Shown here one piece after another: positions 1 to 7,855 of a stretch of 64,000 nt of DNA. How positions within the stretch are numbered: position 1 is the stretch's first letter; each line of letters opens with the position of its first letter. The DNA lies in assembly GCA_022072165.1 (NCBI GenBank), contig JAJVIF010000001.1, positions 1,178,001 to 1,242,000 of the forward strand. Reading direction: 5' to 3'. This DNA is from a bacterium (lineage in GTDB: Bacteria > JAJVIF01). The notes below the pieces were generated by a model, which saw only the letters and a list, made by a program, of their open reading frames with translations, ran no database searches and was not told the origin of the DNA. Both the position numbers and the translations under genes were made by a program.

Positions 1-827
1 GTCTGCCGGTCTTCCCGGGTTTCCTCCCGGATCGCCTGGCCACCACTTTCCACCAGTGCCGCAATCGCACCCGCGTTGCCACCGATGGCAACCACAGTGT
101 CGACCGGATGCTGTTGCACAACCCGCTCAAGACGGTTCCGCATGAAGGCCAGGTGCGCCTGTATCAGGGCGGGATAGTCCCGTTCATCGGCCCGCTGATC
201 GGCCAGGAACTGCAACATCCTGACTGTCCCGACCGAAAAGCCCTCTATAGCCACAATGCGTCCATGGTCGACCAGTGAAACCTCAATCGAGCCCCCCCCG
301 ACATCAACAATCAGCAGCCGGTCGCCGGGTTGCTCCAGACTCCGGGTGACTGCCCGCACCACCAGCTCGGCTTCTTCGAGGGGGGTGATGATCTCAAGCT
401 GAATCCCGGTTTCTTCGTAGAGCCGGTCGATGATGGCGAGGCTGTTCTGAGCCTCCCGCATGGCGCTGGTCGCGACACCCCGAATCCGGGCGACCGGATA
501 TGCCTCGAGAATGCTCTGGAAGCGCCGGAAGGCCAGGACGGTCTCTTCGAAAGTCTGCGGCCCAATGAGCTTGTCGCGGAACGCATCTGCCCCGAGCCGG
601 ACCGCCTCGCGGTGGTCCACCACCGGGATGAGCCCGCCGGTGCTGGTGACCCGGGCGATCCGCAGGCGCATGGCGTTGGAACCGACATCGATGCTGGCTA
701 CCAGCTGATTCGCCAGCGGATGGATTTTCTCATCGCGGACAGGCCGTGGCACGCCCGGCAGGAGGGCTTGCTCGCCGTTCGCGGCGAGGCGGTCCTCCGG
801 GAGCGTGTCAGGTCGGGGCGGCGTCAT
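1..827 (-). CDS. Ppx/GppA-family phosphatase, partial (3' end outside window)
   Basis: Read from 827, the minus strand is open to the window edge (about 275 residues). It has the landmarks of the exopolyphosphatase / guanosine-pentaphosphatase family: IDVGSNAMRLRIARV near residues 44-58, then ATSAMREAQNS, IVDVGGGSIEVSLV, FSVGTVRML and VVAIGGNAGAIAAL. The family removes terminal phosphates from polyphosphate or pppGpp in the cytosol. The missing C-terminus prevents choosing a substrate. About 40 poorly conserved residues precede the fold. I chose ATG 827 because it lies 7 nt after a TACGAT box (835-840) and no Shine-Dalgarno is visible. A second in-frame ATG at 836 would overlap that box. Confidence 0.88.
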   Translation of the reverse strand, partial: MTPPRPDTLPEDRLAANGEQALLPGVPRPVRDEKIHPLANQLVASIDVGSNAMRLRIARVTSTGGLIPVVDHREAVRLGADAFRDKLIGPQTFEETVLAFRRFQSILEAYPVARIRGVATSAMREAQNSLAIIDRLYEETGIQLEIITPLEEAELVVRAVTRSLEQPGDRLLIVDVGGGSIEVSLVDHGRIVAIEGFSVGTVRMLQFLADQRADERDYPALIQAHLAFMRNRLERVVQQHPVDTVVAIGGNAGAIAALVESGGQAIREETREDRQ

Positions 828-834
828 AAGAAGC

Positions 835-840
835 ATCGTA
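835..840 (-). promoter_or_regulatory. -10 box TACGAT, leaderless start of the Ppx/GppA gene
   Basis: TACGAT on the minus strand is followed by exactly 7 nt and then ATG 827, with GG just before the box. It matches the TANNNT-N6-8-start pattern seen at nine other genes here. No -35 hexamer is clear. Confidence 0.55.
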
Positions 841-928
841 CCGCGCCCATTCTGGATGGGGCGGGGCTTCCGCAGATAACGGGGAGGTTACATATCAGCG
901 ATTCTGCCCGGAAGCAGGGACCCTGAAT

Positions 929-1450
929 CTAATGTTTCGGCAGGTAGTACTCCAGGTACTTTCGCCAGCGCTCATCCAGCGCTTCCTGCGTCAGATAGGG
1001 ATAGCTGTTTGGCAGGATGAAATGAGGCTGGGTGGGTCGCTTTTTCAGAGGCATACCAGCCTGCTCGGCTGTTCGTCCCCCCTTGCGATTGTTGCAACGC
1101 TTACAGGCGGCCACCAGGTTCTCCCAGGTGTTCTGTCCACCGCGAGTCCGGGGGACCACATGGTCCACTGTCAGTTGCCGGTCAGCCACTCCGCAGTACT
1201 GACAGCACCAGCCATCCCGGGCAAAGATGGCGCGTCGGGAAAGCCTGACCGCCGCCCGGGGCTTGGTGATGTAGTAGCCGAGTCGAATGACCTTCGGGGC
1301 CTTCAACCTGGTGGTTGGACTCCCGATGAGCCCTTCATCCGCCTCGAGGACTTCGGCCTTTCCCAGGATGACCAACCCGATGGCTCGGCGCAGATTGGTG
1401 ATGTTGAGGGGCTGGTAGTCCCCATTGAGGACCAGGACCTGCTGATTCAT
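929..1450 (-). CDS. HNH endonuclease family protein
   Basis: A 173-residue protein with a complete HNH (beta-beta-alpha metal) nuclease motif: a zinc knuckle Cys pair at C83/C86 and C116/C119, the catalytic DH pair at D96-H97 (VDHVVPRTRGG), and Asn residues in CKRCNNRKGG near 119-124. The N-terminus (VLVLNGDYQPLNITNLRRA) is typical of the standalone HNH proteins found as single housekeeping-like genes in many bacteria, whose targets are unknown. The start ATG 1450 has a good GGGAGG ribosome site 8 nt upstream. It lies behind the Ppx/GppA gene on the same strand and diverges from the HDOD gene. There is no sign of a partner methylase or toxin, so I would not call it a restriction enzyme. Confidence 0.9.
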   Translation of the reverse strand: MNQQVLVLNGDYQPLNITNLRRAIGLVILGKAEVLEADEGLIGSPTTRLKAPKVIRLGYYITKPRAAVRLSRRAIFARDGWCCQYCGVADRQLTVDHVVPRTRGGQNTWENLVAACKRCNNRKGGRTAEQAGMPLKKRPTQPHFILPNSYPYLTQEALDERWRKYLEYYLPKH

Positions 1451-1635
1451 GCGACACCTCCCTGCGCGAGTCGAAAAGGGGCTTCCGAGCAGCGGGCTGG
1501 CATCGTGCCAGCGACAAACCTGTCGGTATGGTTTATCACTGAAAAAATGCGGCTCCGCCGGGTACGAAGCCGGGAGGGCCTCCAGATACTAGAAATGTTC
1601 GCAGTTACTTCCAGCAGATCGCCGAGGTCTCTACC

Positions 1636-2487
1636 GTGCTCTCGCCCATCGCCCAGCACATCATGGAAATTCAGGAGTTGCCCACGCTTCCGCTGATTGT
1701 TACGAAAATCATTCAGACCACCAACGACCCCCGCTCCAGCGCCAGCGACCTCAACCAGCTCATCACAAACGACCAGGCGATTGCGGCGAAGGTGCTGAAG
1801 CTCGCCAACTCGGCATTCTACGGGTTGCCCGGGAAGGTTACCAGCCTGGGTCGGGCAGTCACGCTGCTGGGCTTTAACACCGTCCGGAGTCTGGCCCTCT
1901 CGGTCTCGGTGATCGAGGCCTTTGGTGGCGCGGGCCGCAACGGCGCGTTCGACCGTCACAAGTTCTGGGAGCACTCGCTGGCGGTGGCGTCCTGCGCGAA
2001 GATTCTGGCCACCCGTTGCAACTTTGAGAACAAAGACGAAGCCCACATGGCGGGGCTGTTCCACGACATCGGCAAAATCATCCTCGACCAGTACTTCTTT
2101 GAGTACTTCGCCTCGGCTCAGCAGCTGGCCCGGGAAACCCCGATGCCCACGACCGAGGCGGAAGCCGCCATCATGGGCGTCACCCATGCCGAGGTCGGCG
2201 CCATGATCGCGGAACGCTGGCAGTTCCCGACACACCTTGTGGAGGTCATTCGGCATCATCACGCGCCACAACCGCCAGTGGAGAATCCGACCCTCGAGCT
2301 GGTGTTCGTCTCCAATGTCCTCTGCCAGGAATGGCAGTTTGGTGACAGCGGTGAGCCCTCCCCGCCGCCGATGGCTGACTCGCTGCGCGCCAAATACCTG
2401 CCCAGCAAAACTGAGCAGGAGATCATCGAAGCGAAGCTCGAAGCTGAAGTCGAGAAGTCGGCGGAACTCTTGTCCCTCTTCCGCTAG
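1636..2487 (+). CDS. HDOD domain protein
   Basis: A 283-residue cytosolic protein that is almost entirely an HDOD domain. LPTLPLIVTKIIQ, a DLNQLITNDQAIAAKVLKLANSAFYG segment in the first 65 residues, and LLGFNTVRSLALSVSV are family signatures. Unlike many HDOD proteins it keeps HD-like residues (WEHSLAVAS at H113; MAGLFHDIGK with H143-D144; later EVIRHHHAP), so weak phosphohydrolase activity is not excluded. Family members usually act in signalling or cell-cycle regulation. The start is GTG 1636 with GAGG 8 nt upstream. The frame stays open back to 1543 without another usual start codon. A strong terminator follows. Confidence 0.85.
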   Translation: MLSPIAQHIMEIQELPTLPLIVTKIIQTTNDPRSSASDLNQLITNDQAIAAKVLKLANSAFYGLPGKVTSLGRAVTLLGFNTVRSLALSVSVIEAFGGAGRNGAFDRHKFWEHSLAVASCAKILATRCNFENKDEAHMAGLFHDIGKIILDQYFFEYFASAQQLARETPMPTTEAEAAIMGVTHAEVGAMIAERWQFPTHLVEVIRHHHAPQPPVENPTLELVFVSNVLCQEWQFGDSGEPSPPPMADSLRAKYLPSKTEQEIIEAKLEAEVEKSAELLSLFR

Positions 2488-2579
2488 TCCGTGCACGACG
2501 GACCCGGTGATGGATACAGCCCGGTCTCGCATCCCCTGGGAAGTCGAACACTATTATCCGCGACACCGACGCCTTATGT

Positions 2580-2605
2580 AAACCCTCCCCCGGGAGGGTT
2601 TTTCC
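2580..2605 (+). terminator. Rho-independent terminator after the HDOD gene
   Basis: AAACCCTCCC (2580-2589) pairs perfectly with GGGAGGGTTT (2592-2601) around a 2-nt loop, followed by TTTCC. It lies 93 nt after the stop codon. Confidence 0.85.
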
Positions 2606-2653
2606 GTTGCCGCCCCTGGACCACCTTCCTTTTCCTTTCTCGCTGGGGACTGT

Positions 2654-2682
2654 CTGGCAATCTCTCCGACTCTGCGTACAAT
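2654..2682 (+). promoter_or_regulatory. Promoter of the membrane protein / BON lipoprotein unit
   Basis: CTGGCA (2654-2659), a 17-nt spacer and TACAAT (2677-2682) form a plausible sigma-70 type promoter 70 nt before the GTG start at 2752. Confidence 0.5.
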
Positions 2683-2751
2683 GGGCCATCCCACGACCGG
2701 GGACGCCTGTGCGCCCGGCCGCCTGATTCGTCCCCGGGAGGATCCCACTCC

Positions 2752-3606
2752 GTGACAGCACTGTTCTGGTCCACGGTGGCTCAGACTGGCGCGACCGGCG
2801 CCCTGGACTCCATGATCAGCGGACTTAACATCTCCGCTCCCCAGCTGGCCATCTTTACGCTGGTCTTCGCCGTTGTCGTGATCCTGCTGGTCCTGGGGGT
2901 GGAGTTCTGGTTCAACCTCTACGGTCTGCTGACAGCCCCCTCGGTCGCATCGAGCCGGATCATGGGGGAACAGCAAATCTTGCCGGCTCTCTTTGTGGTC
3001 CTCATGAGTGGGCTGATCACCGCGATCTTCTCCCTCATGATTATGACCACCCCGCAGTACATCGAGTCGCAGTCTGATCAGATCGGGCAGGCGCTGTCTG
3101 GCATCACTGAGATGTACGCCAGCATGGGTGTGCCGTATGTCTCGACGGCCTTCAACTTCAAGATTGATGACCCCGACCTTACGGTAATGAAGGCGCTCGG
3201 TTTCTTCCTCATGGTGCCGCTGACCTTCACGCTCTTTTGGTACGCCTGGGGTGTCGGTGTCCTGATCGCGGGCAAGCTCATCGGAATGCGTAATGCCGCC
3301 GGCGTGAACAATGCCGTCTGCGGACTCGCCTACCCGATTCTCCTCTCCCCCTTTATGTACTGGTCCTCCGCACAGGCGCAGATTTTCGGACACAGCGCTG
3401 CCTGGGGTCTCTATGGGGTCCTGGCCCTGATCCAGCTTCTCTGGCTCCTGAACATCATGCGGGAGTTTTTCCGCGTGGGTTGGGTCCCGACCATCATCGG
3501 CCTGCTGCTGTCGCTGGTCGCTGGTGGTGTTGTTTTCGCCATCGCGTTCACCCTGCTGGCGATGTTCTATGGCATCCTGAAAGAGCAACTGCCGCAGTAC
3601 GTCTAG
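2752..3606 (+). CDS. Polytopic membrane protein, possibly Yip1-like
   Basis: A 284-residue protein with at least five hydrophobic segments: AIFTLVFAVVVILLVLGVEF, ALFVVLMSGLITAIFSLMIM, ALGFFLMVPLTFTLFWYAWGVGVLIAG, a segment around CGLAYPILLSPFMYW, and a C-terminal pair ending in IAFTLLAMFYGIL. The central FWYAWGVGVLIAGKLIGMRNAAGVNNAVCGLAYPILL layout resembles Yip1-type (PF04893) membrane proteins. That is a topology-level resemblance and the role is unknown. The frame opens upstream at 2491, but GTG 2752 has GGGAGG 11 nt before it and follows the promoter, so I take it as the start. The BON lipoprotein follows 23 nt later and is probably cotranscribed. Confidence 0.65.
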   Translation: MTALFWSTVAQTGATGALDSMISGLNISAPQLAIFTLVFAVVVILLVLGVEFWFNLYGLLTAPSVASSRIMGEQQILPALFVVLMSGLITAIFSLMIMTTPQYIESQSDQIGQALSGITEMYASMGVPYVSTAFNFKIDDPDLTVMKALGFFLMVPLTFTLFWYAWGVGVLIAGKLIGMRNAAGVNNAVCGLAYPILLSPFMYWSSAQAQIFGHSAAWGLYGVLALIQLLWLLNIMREFFRVGWVPTIIGLLLSLVAGGVVFAIAFTLLAMFYGILKEQLPQYV

Positions 3607-3629
3607 GACTTCTCCAACGGAGGCCCCGC

Positions 3630-4028
3630 ATGTCGCATCTGCACCTGACTCTGCTGGTTGTCCTGAGCCTGAGCTTTCTGAATGCCTGCGTCGCAGGACA
3701 ACAGGCGGCTCAGCAGGCCAATCAGAAGATCATCGAGAACACGGACATGGGCCTGGACAACATGACCAAGGCTCGCGATATGTCCGTGGAGAGTCAGATC
3801 AGCTCCGGCATCGCTTCTGATCCGGGGCTCGCCAATGTGAAGGACAAGGTCCAGGTGACAGTCAGCCATAACGTGGTGGTGGTCTCCGGACGTGTCAAGA
3901 GCGAGAAGCAGAAGCAGCGAATTGAGGAGATCGTGAAGAATGCGGTCTCCACAGCGAGTGTGAAAGAGTACGAGCTCGCGCTGGAAATCGACAGCAGCAT
4001 CGAGGACCTCCCCTTCGAGTGGGACTAG
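3630..4028 (+). CDS. BON-domain lipoprotein
   Basis: A 132-residue exported protein. The N-terminus MSHLHLTLLVVLSLSFLNAC is a lipoprotein signal with lipobox LNAC. Residues from about 50 (SVESQISSGIASDPGLANVKDKVQVTVSHNVVVVSGRV) to about 115 form a BON domain: a charged helix, then a VxVxxxxVVVVSGRVKSEKQKQRIEEI strand-turn-helix. BON proteins such as OsmY, and the BON parts of secretin-associated lipoproteins, sit in the periplasm and bind phospholipid membranes. The start has GGAGG 7 nt upstream. It follows the Yip1-like gene, so the two may serve the same envelope function. Confidence 0.8.
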   Translation: MSHLHLTLLVVLSLSFLNACVAGQQAAQQANQKIIENTDMGLDNMTKARDMSVESQISSGIASDPGLANVKDKVQVTVSHNVVVVSGRVKSEKQKQRIEEIVKNAVSTASVKEYELALEIDSSIEDLPFEWD

Positions 4029-4099
4029 CGCTTCCCCTGCCACGCAGTTTTCCCGTCGTGATTCATCGCAGGCCTCAGGCAGCCGGGAGTTTTCTCCGG

Positions 4100-4105
4100 T
4101 AGGCT
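4100..4105 (+). promoter_or_regulatory. -10 box TAGGCT, leaderless start of pgeF
   Basis: TAGGCT preceded by CCGG and followed by 7 nt and then GTG 4113. No Shine-Dalgarno is present. It fits the recurring leaderless pattern. Confidence 0.5.
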
Positions 4106-4112
4106 AGGGGTC

Positions 4113-4952
4113 GTGTATTTTCCGGACCTCCACTCACTGAGCCTGCCGACAGCGCGACTCTGGACCCCTCCCTGGCCAGCATTGCCTGGGTTGCTGGCGG
4201 GCTTCACGTCCCGGCAATGGCGACCGGGTCCCGATGCTCCATGGCAGGACGACTGGAGCTTTCGCCGGCCCGATGACGACACTCCCCCACCGGGCCTGGC
4301 CCATCTGCGAGATGTTTTACAGATCCAGGAGCTCCCCGTGGTCGGGGAACAGCAGGTCCATGGGGTCGATATCCAGATGCAGTCAACTGCGTCACTCTCC
4401 CCAGGCTCTTTCACGCTGATTCCCGGCAATGACGGGATCCTTCTCACTGATCCGGGAGCGCTGGCGCTCGCGCAGTCGGCAGACTGCTGCATTGGACTCT
4501 TCATTGATCCGACACGACACCTCGCCGGGGTGTTTCACGCCGGCTGGCGCGGGGCAGTCCAGGGCCTCCCTTTGCGGATGGTCGAGACCTGCGCTGCAGA
4601 GTTCAGGGTGGATCCGCAAGACGTGTGGATTGCCCTGGGCCCCACGATCCAGCAGCCGAGTTTTCAGGTCGGCCCGGAGGTCCGGGATGCCTGTCTGAAA
4701 TGGAACTCTCAACTCCCCTCCTTCGACCACGAGCGGCTCCTACAGCCAGATCCGGCGGCACCGGAACGCTGGCGGCTCGACCTGCCGGGATTCGTGGTCG
4801 CTCAGCTCCTGGCAGCTGGGGTCCTGCCAGAGCACCTGGCGGTGAGCCGGGTGGACACATTCAACTCACCAACGGAGTGTTTTTCCTATCGTCGGGAAGG
4901 CCCTGGGATGGGGCTACAGGTCGGATTTTGCGGCTGGCAGCGGGTGCGTTGA
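4113..4952 (+). CDS. pgeF: PgeF/YfiH multicopper-fold purine nucleoside phosphorylase
   Basis: A 279-residue protein of the COG1496 (YfiH, laccase-domain) family. Visible signatures are VGEQQVHGVDIQ (the conserved QVHG), DGILLTDPG, LAQSADCCIGLF (ADC), GVFHAGWRGAVQGL (HAGWRG), ALGPTIQQPSFQVG, and a C-terminal VDTFNSPTECFSYRREG. The His/Cys residues of these motifs form the zinc site. Members cleave adenosine and inosine with phosphate, and have been linked to peptidoglycan editing. GTG 4113 is 7 nt after TAGGCT, which suggests a leaderless message. The tolC promoter overlaps the stop codon. Confidence 0.92.
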   Translation: MYFPDLHSLSLPTARLWTPPWPALPGLLAGFTSRQWRPGPDAPWQDDWSFRRPDDDTPPPGLAHLRDVLQIQELPVVGEQQVHGVDIQMQSTASLSPGSFTLIPGNDGILLTDPGALALAQSADCCIGLFIDPTRHLAGVFHAGWRGAVQGLPLRMVETCAAEFRVDPQDVWIALGPTIQQPSFQVGPEVRDACLKWNSQLPSFDHERLLQPDPAAPERWRLDLPGFVVAQLLAAGVLPEHLAVSRVDTFNSPTECFSYRREGPGMGLQVGFCGWQRVR

Positions 4953-4977
4953 CAATTCATTTGCATACAAATAGACT
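4949..4977 (+). promoter_or_regulatory. Promoter of the tolC-macA export operon
   Basis: A perfect -35 TTGACA (4949-4954), a 17-nt spacer and TAGACT (4972-4977). The -35 overlaps the pgeF stop codon, so the export operon probably has its own transcription start about 65 nt before tolC. Confidence 0.75.
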
Positions 4978-5047
4978 CGCTTCGGCTGCAACGTTTCACC
5001 GGGTGGCACCGTCTGCAGAGCAGCCCAGAAGGGGAGGCACGCATTCC

Positions 5048-6559
5048 ATGCGTCGTGGCATTGTGATCAGCATTCTGAGCGGTATGGCCCTGCTTGCCTG
5101 TACGTCCGCTGCATTGGCCGGGGAAAACGTCACCCTTGAGACCTCCGAGATGGGACCCACCTGGTCCCTGACCGAGGCCATCGCATTCGCACAGCAGCAC
5201 AACTACGGGCTGGCGGCCTCGAAGCTCGGACTCACCAGGGATGAGTGGAATGTCTACATCGCCCGGGGGATTTTCGACCGGACGCTCACCATGGGGCTAA
5301 CCCACAGCGAACGCCAAAGCGAGGGCTCGTTCGGGAGCACCACCACAGGCGGCAGCGAAACATCCACCACCACCCTGCAGGCCAGCGCGGTGGTCCCGAC
5401 CGATTCTGGCGGAAGCTGGTCGCTGACGTACAACACCCAGCGTGCGGAAGTCCGCTCCAGTGGCAGCAGCAGCACCAGTTCGAACGAGGGCTACAACTCC
5501 AGCATGAATCTGCGCTTTCGGCAGCCCCTGCTGGAAGGAGCAGGACGCACCCGGACCCGATCCCCCATTCGCCAGGCCGAGTTCGGCTATCAGATCACGG
5601 CTGAAAATCTACGCCAGGATTTCCTCTCGATAGAGCAGACAGTCACGAACCAGTACCTGGCCGCCCTCCGGGCGCAGCGACAGGTCGAGACCGCGAAACT
5701 CTCCCTGGAGGTCGCCAATGCGCTGTATCGCCAGGTGACCGCCCAGTTCGAAGCTGGGGTGTCGGCCCGCTTCGAGAAGACCAATGCGGAAGGTGGACTG
5801 GCAGCCCGCGAGGAAGCTCTGATTGTCGCGGAGCAGGGGGTTGCCAACGCCCTGGACGCCCTGCGTCAGACGCTGGGTCTCCCGCTCGATGCCCCCATCG
5901 CCCTCGACCCGCTGCCGGGACTCGCGCTGGACCTCCCGGACACCGTTGACGGCGCCTGGTCGATCGCCGCCTCCATGCGACCGGAAATGAGCATCCTGCG
6001 GATCCGGGAAGATCTCACCCGGCTGCAGCGGGATGACGCGAAGGATCGCCTCAGGAACAGCCTCGACTTCACCGCCACCGCCGGACTGGATGGCGCGGGC
6101 GATGACCTGGGGGAGTCCATCGAGGGGCTCGACAATTTTTCATGGACTGTCGGGCTGGAGTACACCATTCCGCTGGGGCGGGATCGCCGGGCGAAGGGAC
6201 AGTACCAGCAGTCCAGCCTGAGTCTGGAACAGCTGAGCCTCCAGCGTCAGGAAACCGAATCACAGATTCAGACGGCGCTGTCGCAACTTTTGCGCGATGT
6301 GCAGGTCGCTGGTGAGCGACTCCGCATTACCGGTACGGGTGTCCGGGTGGCCGAGGAGCGTTTGCAGAACGAACGGGCACGCCTCGACCTGGGGCTGAGC
6401 ACTACTACGCTGGTCCTTGATGTCGAAGAGGATCTCGCGCAGGCGCGTCGTGCCGCCATCGATGCCGAGCTGGATCTCCTTGCGAGCCAGGCCCGGCTCT
6501 TCAACACCCTGGGGCTGTCGCTGCTGGAATCGGCAATCGCCGGGTCGTCGGCTGAGTAA
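5048..6559 (+). CDS. TolC-family outer-membrane efflux protein
   Basis: A 503-residue TolC/OEP-family channel subunit. After a signal peptide (MRRGIVISILSGMALLACTSAALAG) come two long alternating strand / coiled-coil repeats: WSLTEAIAFAQQHNYGLAASKLGL opens repeat one and VDGAWSIAASMRPEMSILRIREDL opens repeat two. Both end in long Gln/Glu/Ala-rich helices (AEGGLAAREEALIVAEQGVANALDALRQTLGL; VAEERLQNERARLDLGLSTTTLVLDVEEDLAQAR). LLAC could also act as a lipobox, so the protein may be lipidated. It should form the outer-membrane duct for the following adaptor and permeases. The start ATG has a GGGGAGG site. The frame runs further upstream but lacks support there. Confidence 0.9.
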   Translation: MRRGIVISILSGMALLACTSAALAGENVTLETSEMGPTWSLTEAIAFAQQHNYGLAASKLGLTRDEWNVYIARGIFDRTLTMGLTHSERQSEGSFGSTTTGGSETSTTTLQASAVVPTDSGGSWSLTYNTQRAEVRSSGSSSTSSNEGYNSSMNLRFRQPLLEGAGRTRTRSPIRQAEFGYQITAENLRQDFLSIEQTVTNQYLAALRAQRQVETAKLSLEVANALYRQVTAQFEAGVSARFEKTNAEGGLAAREEALIVAEQGVANALDALRQTLGLPLDAPIALDPLPGLALDLPDTVDGAWSIAASMRPEMSILRIREDLTRLQRDDAKDRLRNSLDFTATAGLDGAGDDLGESIEGLDNFSWTVGLEYTIPLGRDRRAKGQYQQSSLSLEQLSLQRQETESQIQTALSQLLRDVQVAGERLRITGTGVRVAEERLQNERARLDLGLSTTTLVLDVEEDLAQARRAAIDAELDLLASQARLFNTLGLSLLESAIAGSSAE

Positions 6560-6577
6560 CAAAGGAATCTCTGCATC

Positions 6578-7837
6578 ATGGATGCTCGACGGGCACTTCT
6601 GCCATTGATCCCCCTCGCGCTGCTGCTCCTGCTGGGAGCGCAGTGCGGCAAACCCAAAACCACCTATAAAGCGGAAGACTACGCTCCGGCCGACCGGGGT
6701 GATCTGGCGCTCATCGTGAAATCGACCGGCACCATTGAGCCGAAAGACATCACGCGCCTGAAGTCGGAGGCTTCGGGGAAAATCCTCTCCCTCAACGCCG
6801 AGCCGGGGCAGCGGGTGACCGCTGGCGAGGTGATCGCGGTGCTCGATCAGTGGCGCTCCGAGCTCCAGCGGGACCGCACACAGGTACAGGTGGCCCAGGC
6901 CTCCCACAACCTCGCCGAACTGAAGCGCGGGGCCTCGGTGCAGCAGATTCGCAACGCCGAAACCGCGGTGGAGCAGGCACTCCTGCAACTCGACCAGGCA
7001 GAGCGGGAAGCCGAGCGACTGCAGCGTCTGTATGACCAGGGATTCGCGGCAGAGCGGGACCTGGAGCAGGCTGATCGGGCAGTGGAATCGGCGCACATCT
7101 CACTGAATAAAGCCCGGAAGGACCTGGAGCAGGTCCGGTTACAGGGGAATCCGGATGCCATCCGGAGTGCCGAACTGGCGCTCCAGCAGGCGCAGGTGCT
7201 GTTGCGTGAAGCGAATCGCGAGCTGGGCAACGCCGCACTGGCGAGTCCGATCACCGGCACCATCCTGGAAAAATTTGTCTCCGAAGGCGACACCGTCATC
7301 GGGACGAACAACAGTTTCGGCGAGGGCACGACCCTGGTCACCCTCGCGGATCTCGCGTCCGTCCAGGTCCGGACGAGTGTCGATGAGGTCGACATCGGGC
7401 GGGTCGCGATTGGTCAGCAAGCCGAGGTCACCGTCGATTCGTACCCCGGTGAAACCTTTGCCGGTACCGTGACCAACATCTATCCGCAGGGTGTCCCCTC
7501 GGCCGGCGTCACCAGCTTTATCGTCATCGTCGATGTGCCTAACGATGCCGGCAAGCTCCTTGCCAACATGACCGCAACTGTCAATATCACCGCCCAGACC
7601 GTCACCAACGTGGTGCTGGTCCCCTTCGAGAGTATCCGCTCTGATAAACAGGGGAATCCCGTGGTTTTTGTGCCGGGTGAGGAGTTCGCACCGAAGGAAC
7701 GTAGCGTCCAGTTAGGCGCGACCGACTTCGCGAAGGTCGAGATCATCCGGGGCCTGGAAGCCGGTGAGCAGGTGATGGTGACCAACCTGCCGCAGGAAGC
7801 CAAAGTCGCGCTGAACGCCGGAGCGGAGTTCGACTAG
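6578..7837 (+). CDS. MacA/HlyD-type periplasmic adaptor
   Basis: A 419-residue membrane-fusion protein. A hydrophobic N-terminus (residues 6-20) is followed by a beta-barrel half (LIVKSTGTIEPKDITRLKSEASGKILSLNAEPGQRVTAGEVIAVLD, with the lipoyl half-motif). A long coiled-coil hairpin (about 90-210, rich in Q/A/E/R) and the second lipoyl half (LASPITGTILEKFVSEGDTVIG) come next. Barrel and membrane-proximal domains with TNLPQEAKV close the protein. This order is that of MacA. It should bridge the TolC-like channel to the inner-membrane permeases. It lies 18 nt after tolC and before three MacB-like permeases. Confidence 0.9.
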   Translation: MDARRALLPLIPLALLLLLGAQCGKPKTTYKAEDYAPADRGDLALIVKSTGTIEPKDITRLKSEASGKILSLNAEPGQRVTAGEVIAVLDQWRSELQRDRTQVQVAQASHNLAELKRGASVQQIRNAETAVEQALLQLDQAEREAERLQRLYDQGFAAERDLEQADRAVESAHISLNKARKDLEQVRLQGNPDAIRSAELALQQAQVLLREANRELGNAALASPITGTILEKFVSEGDTVIGTNNSFGEGTTLVTLADLASVQVRTSVDEVDIGRVAIGQQAEVTVDSYPGETFAGTVTNIYPQGVPSAGVTSFIVIVDVPNDAGKLLANMTATVNITAQTVTNVVLVPFESIRSDKQGNPVVFVPGEEFAPKERSVQLGATDFAKVEIIRGLEAGEQVMVTNLPQEAKVALNAGAEFD

Positions 7838-7855
7838 CTCCGGGGGAGCCACGCC

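Noticed and set aside
4625-5047. Upstream extension of the tolC frame to 4625
   Set aside because: It overlaps pgeF in another frame and precedes a clear promoter, ribosome site and signal peptide at 5048.
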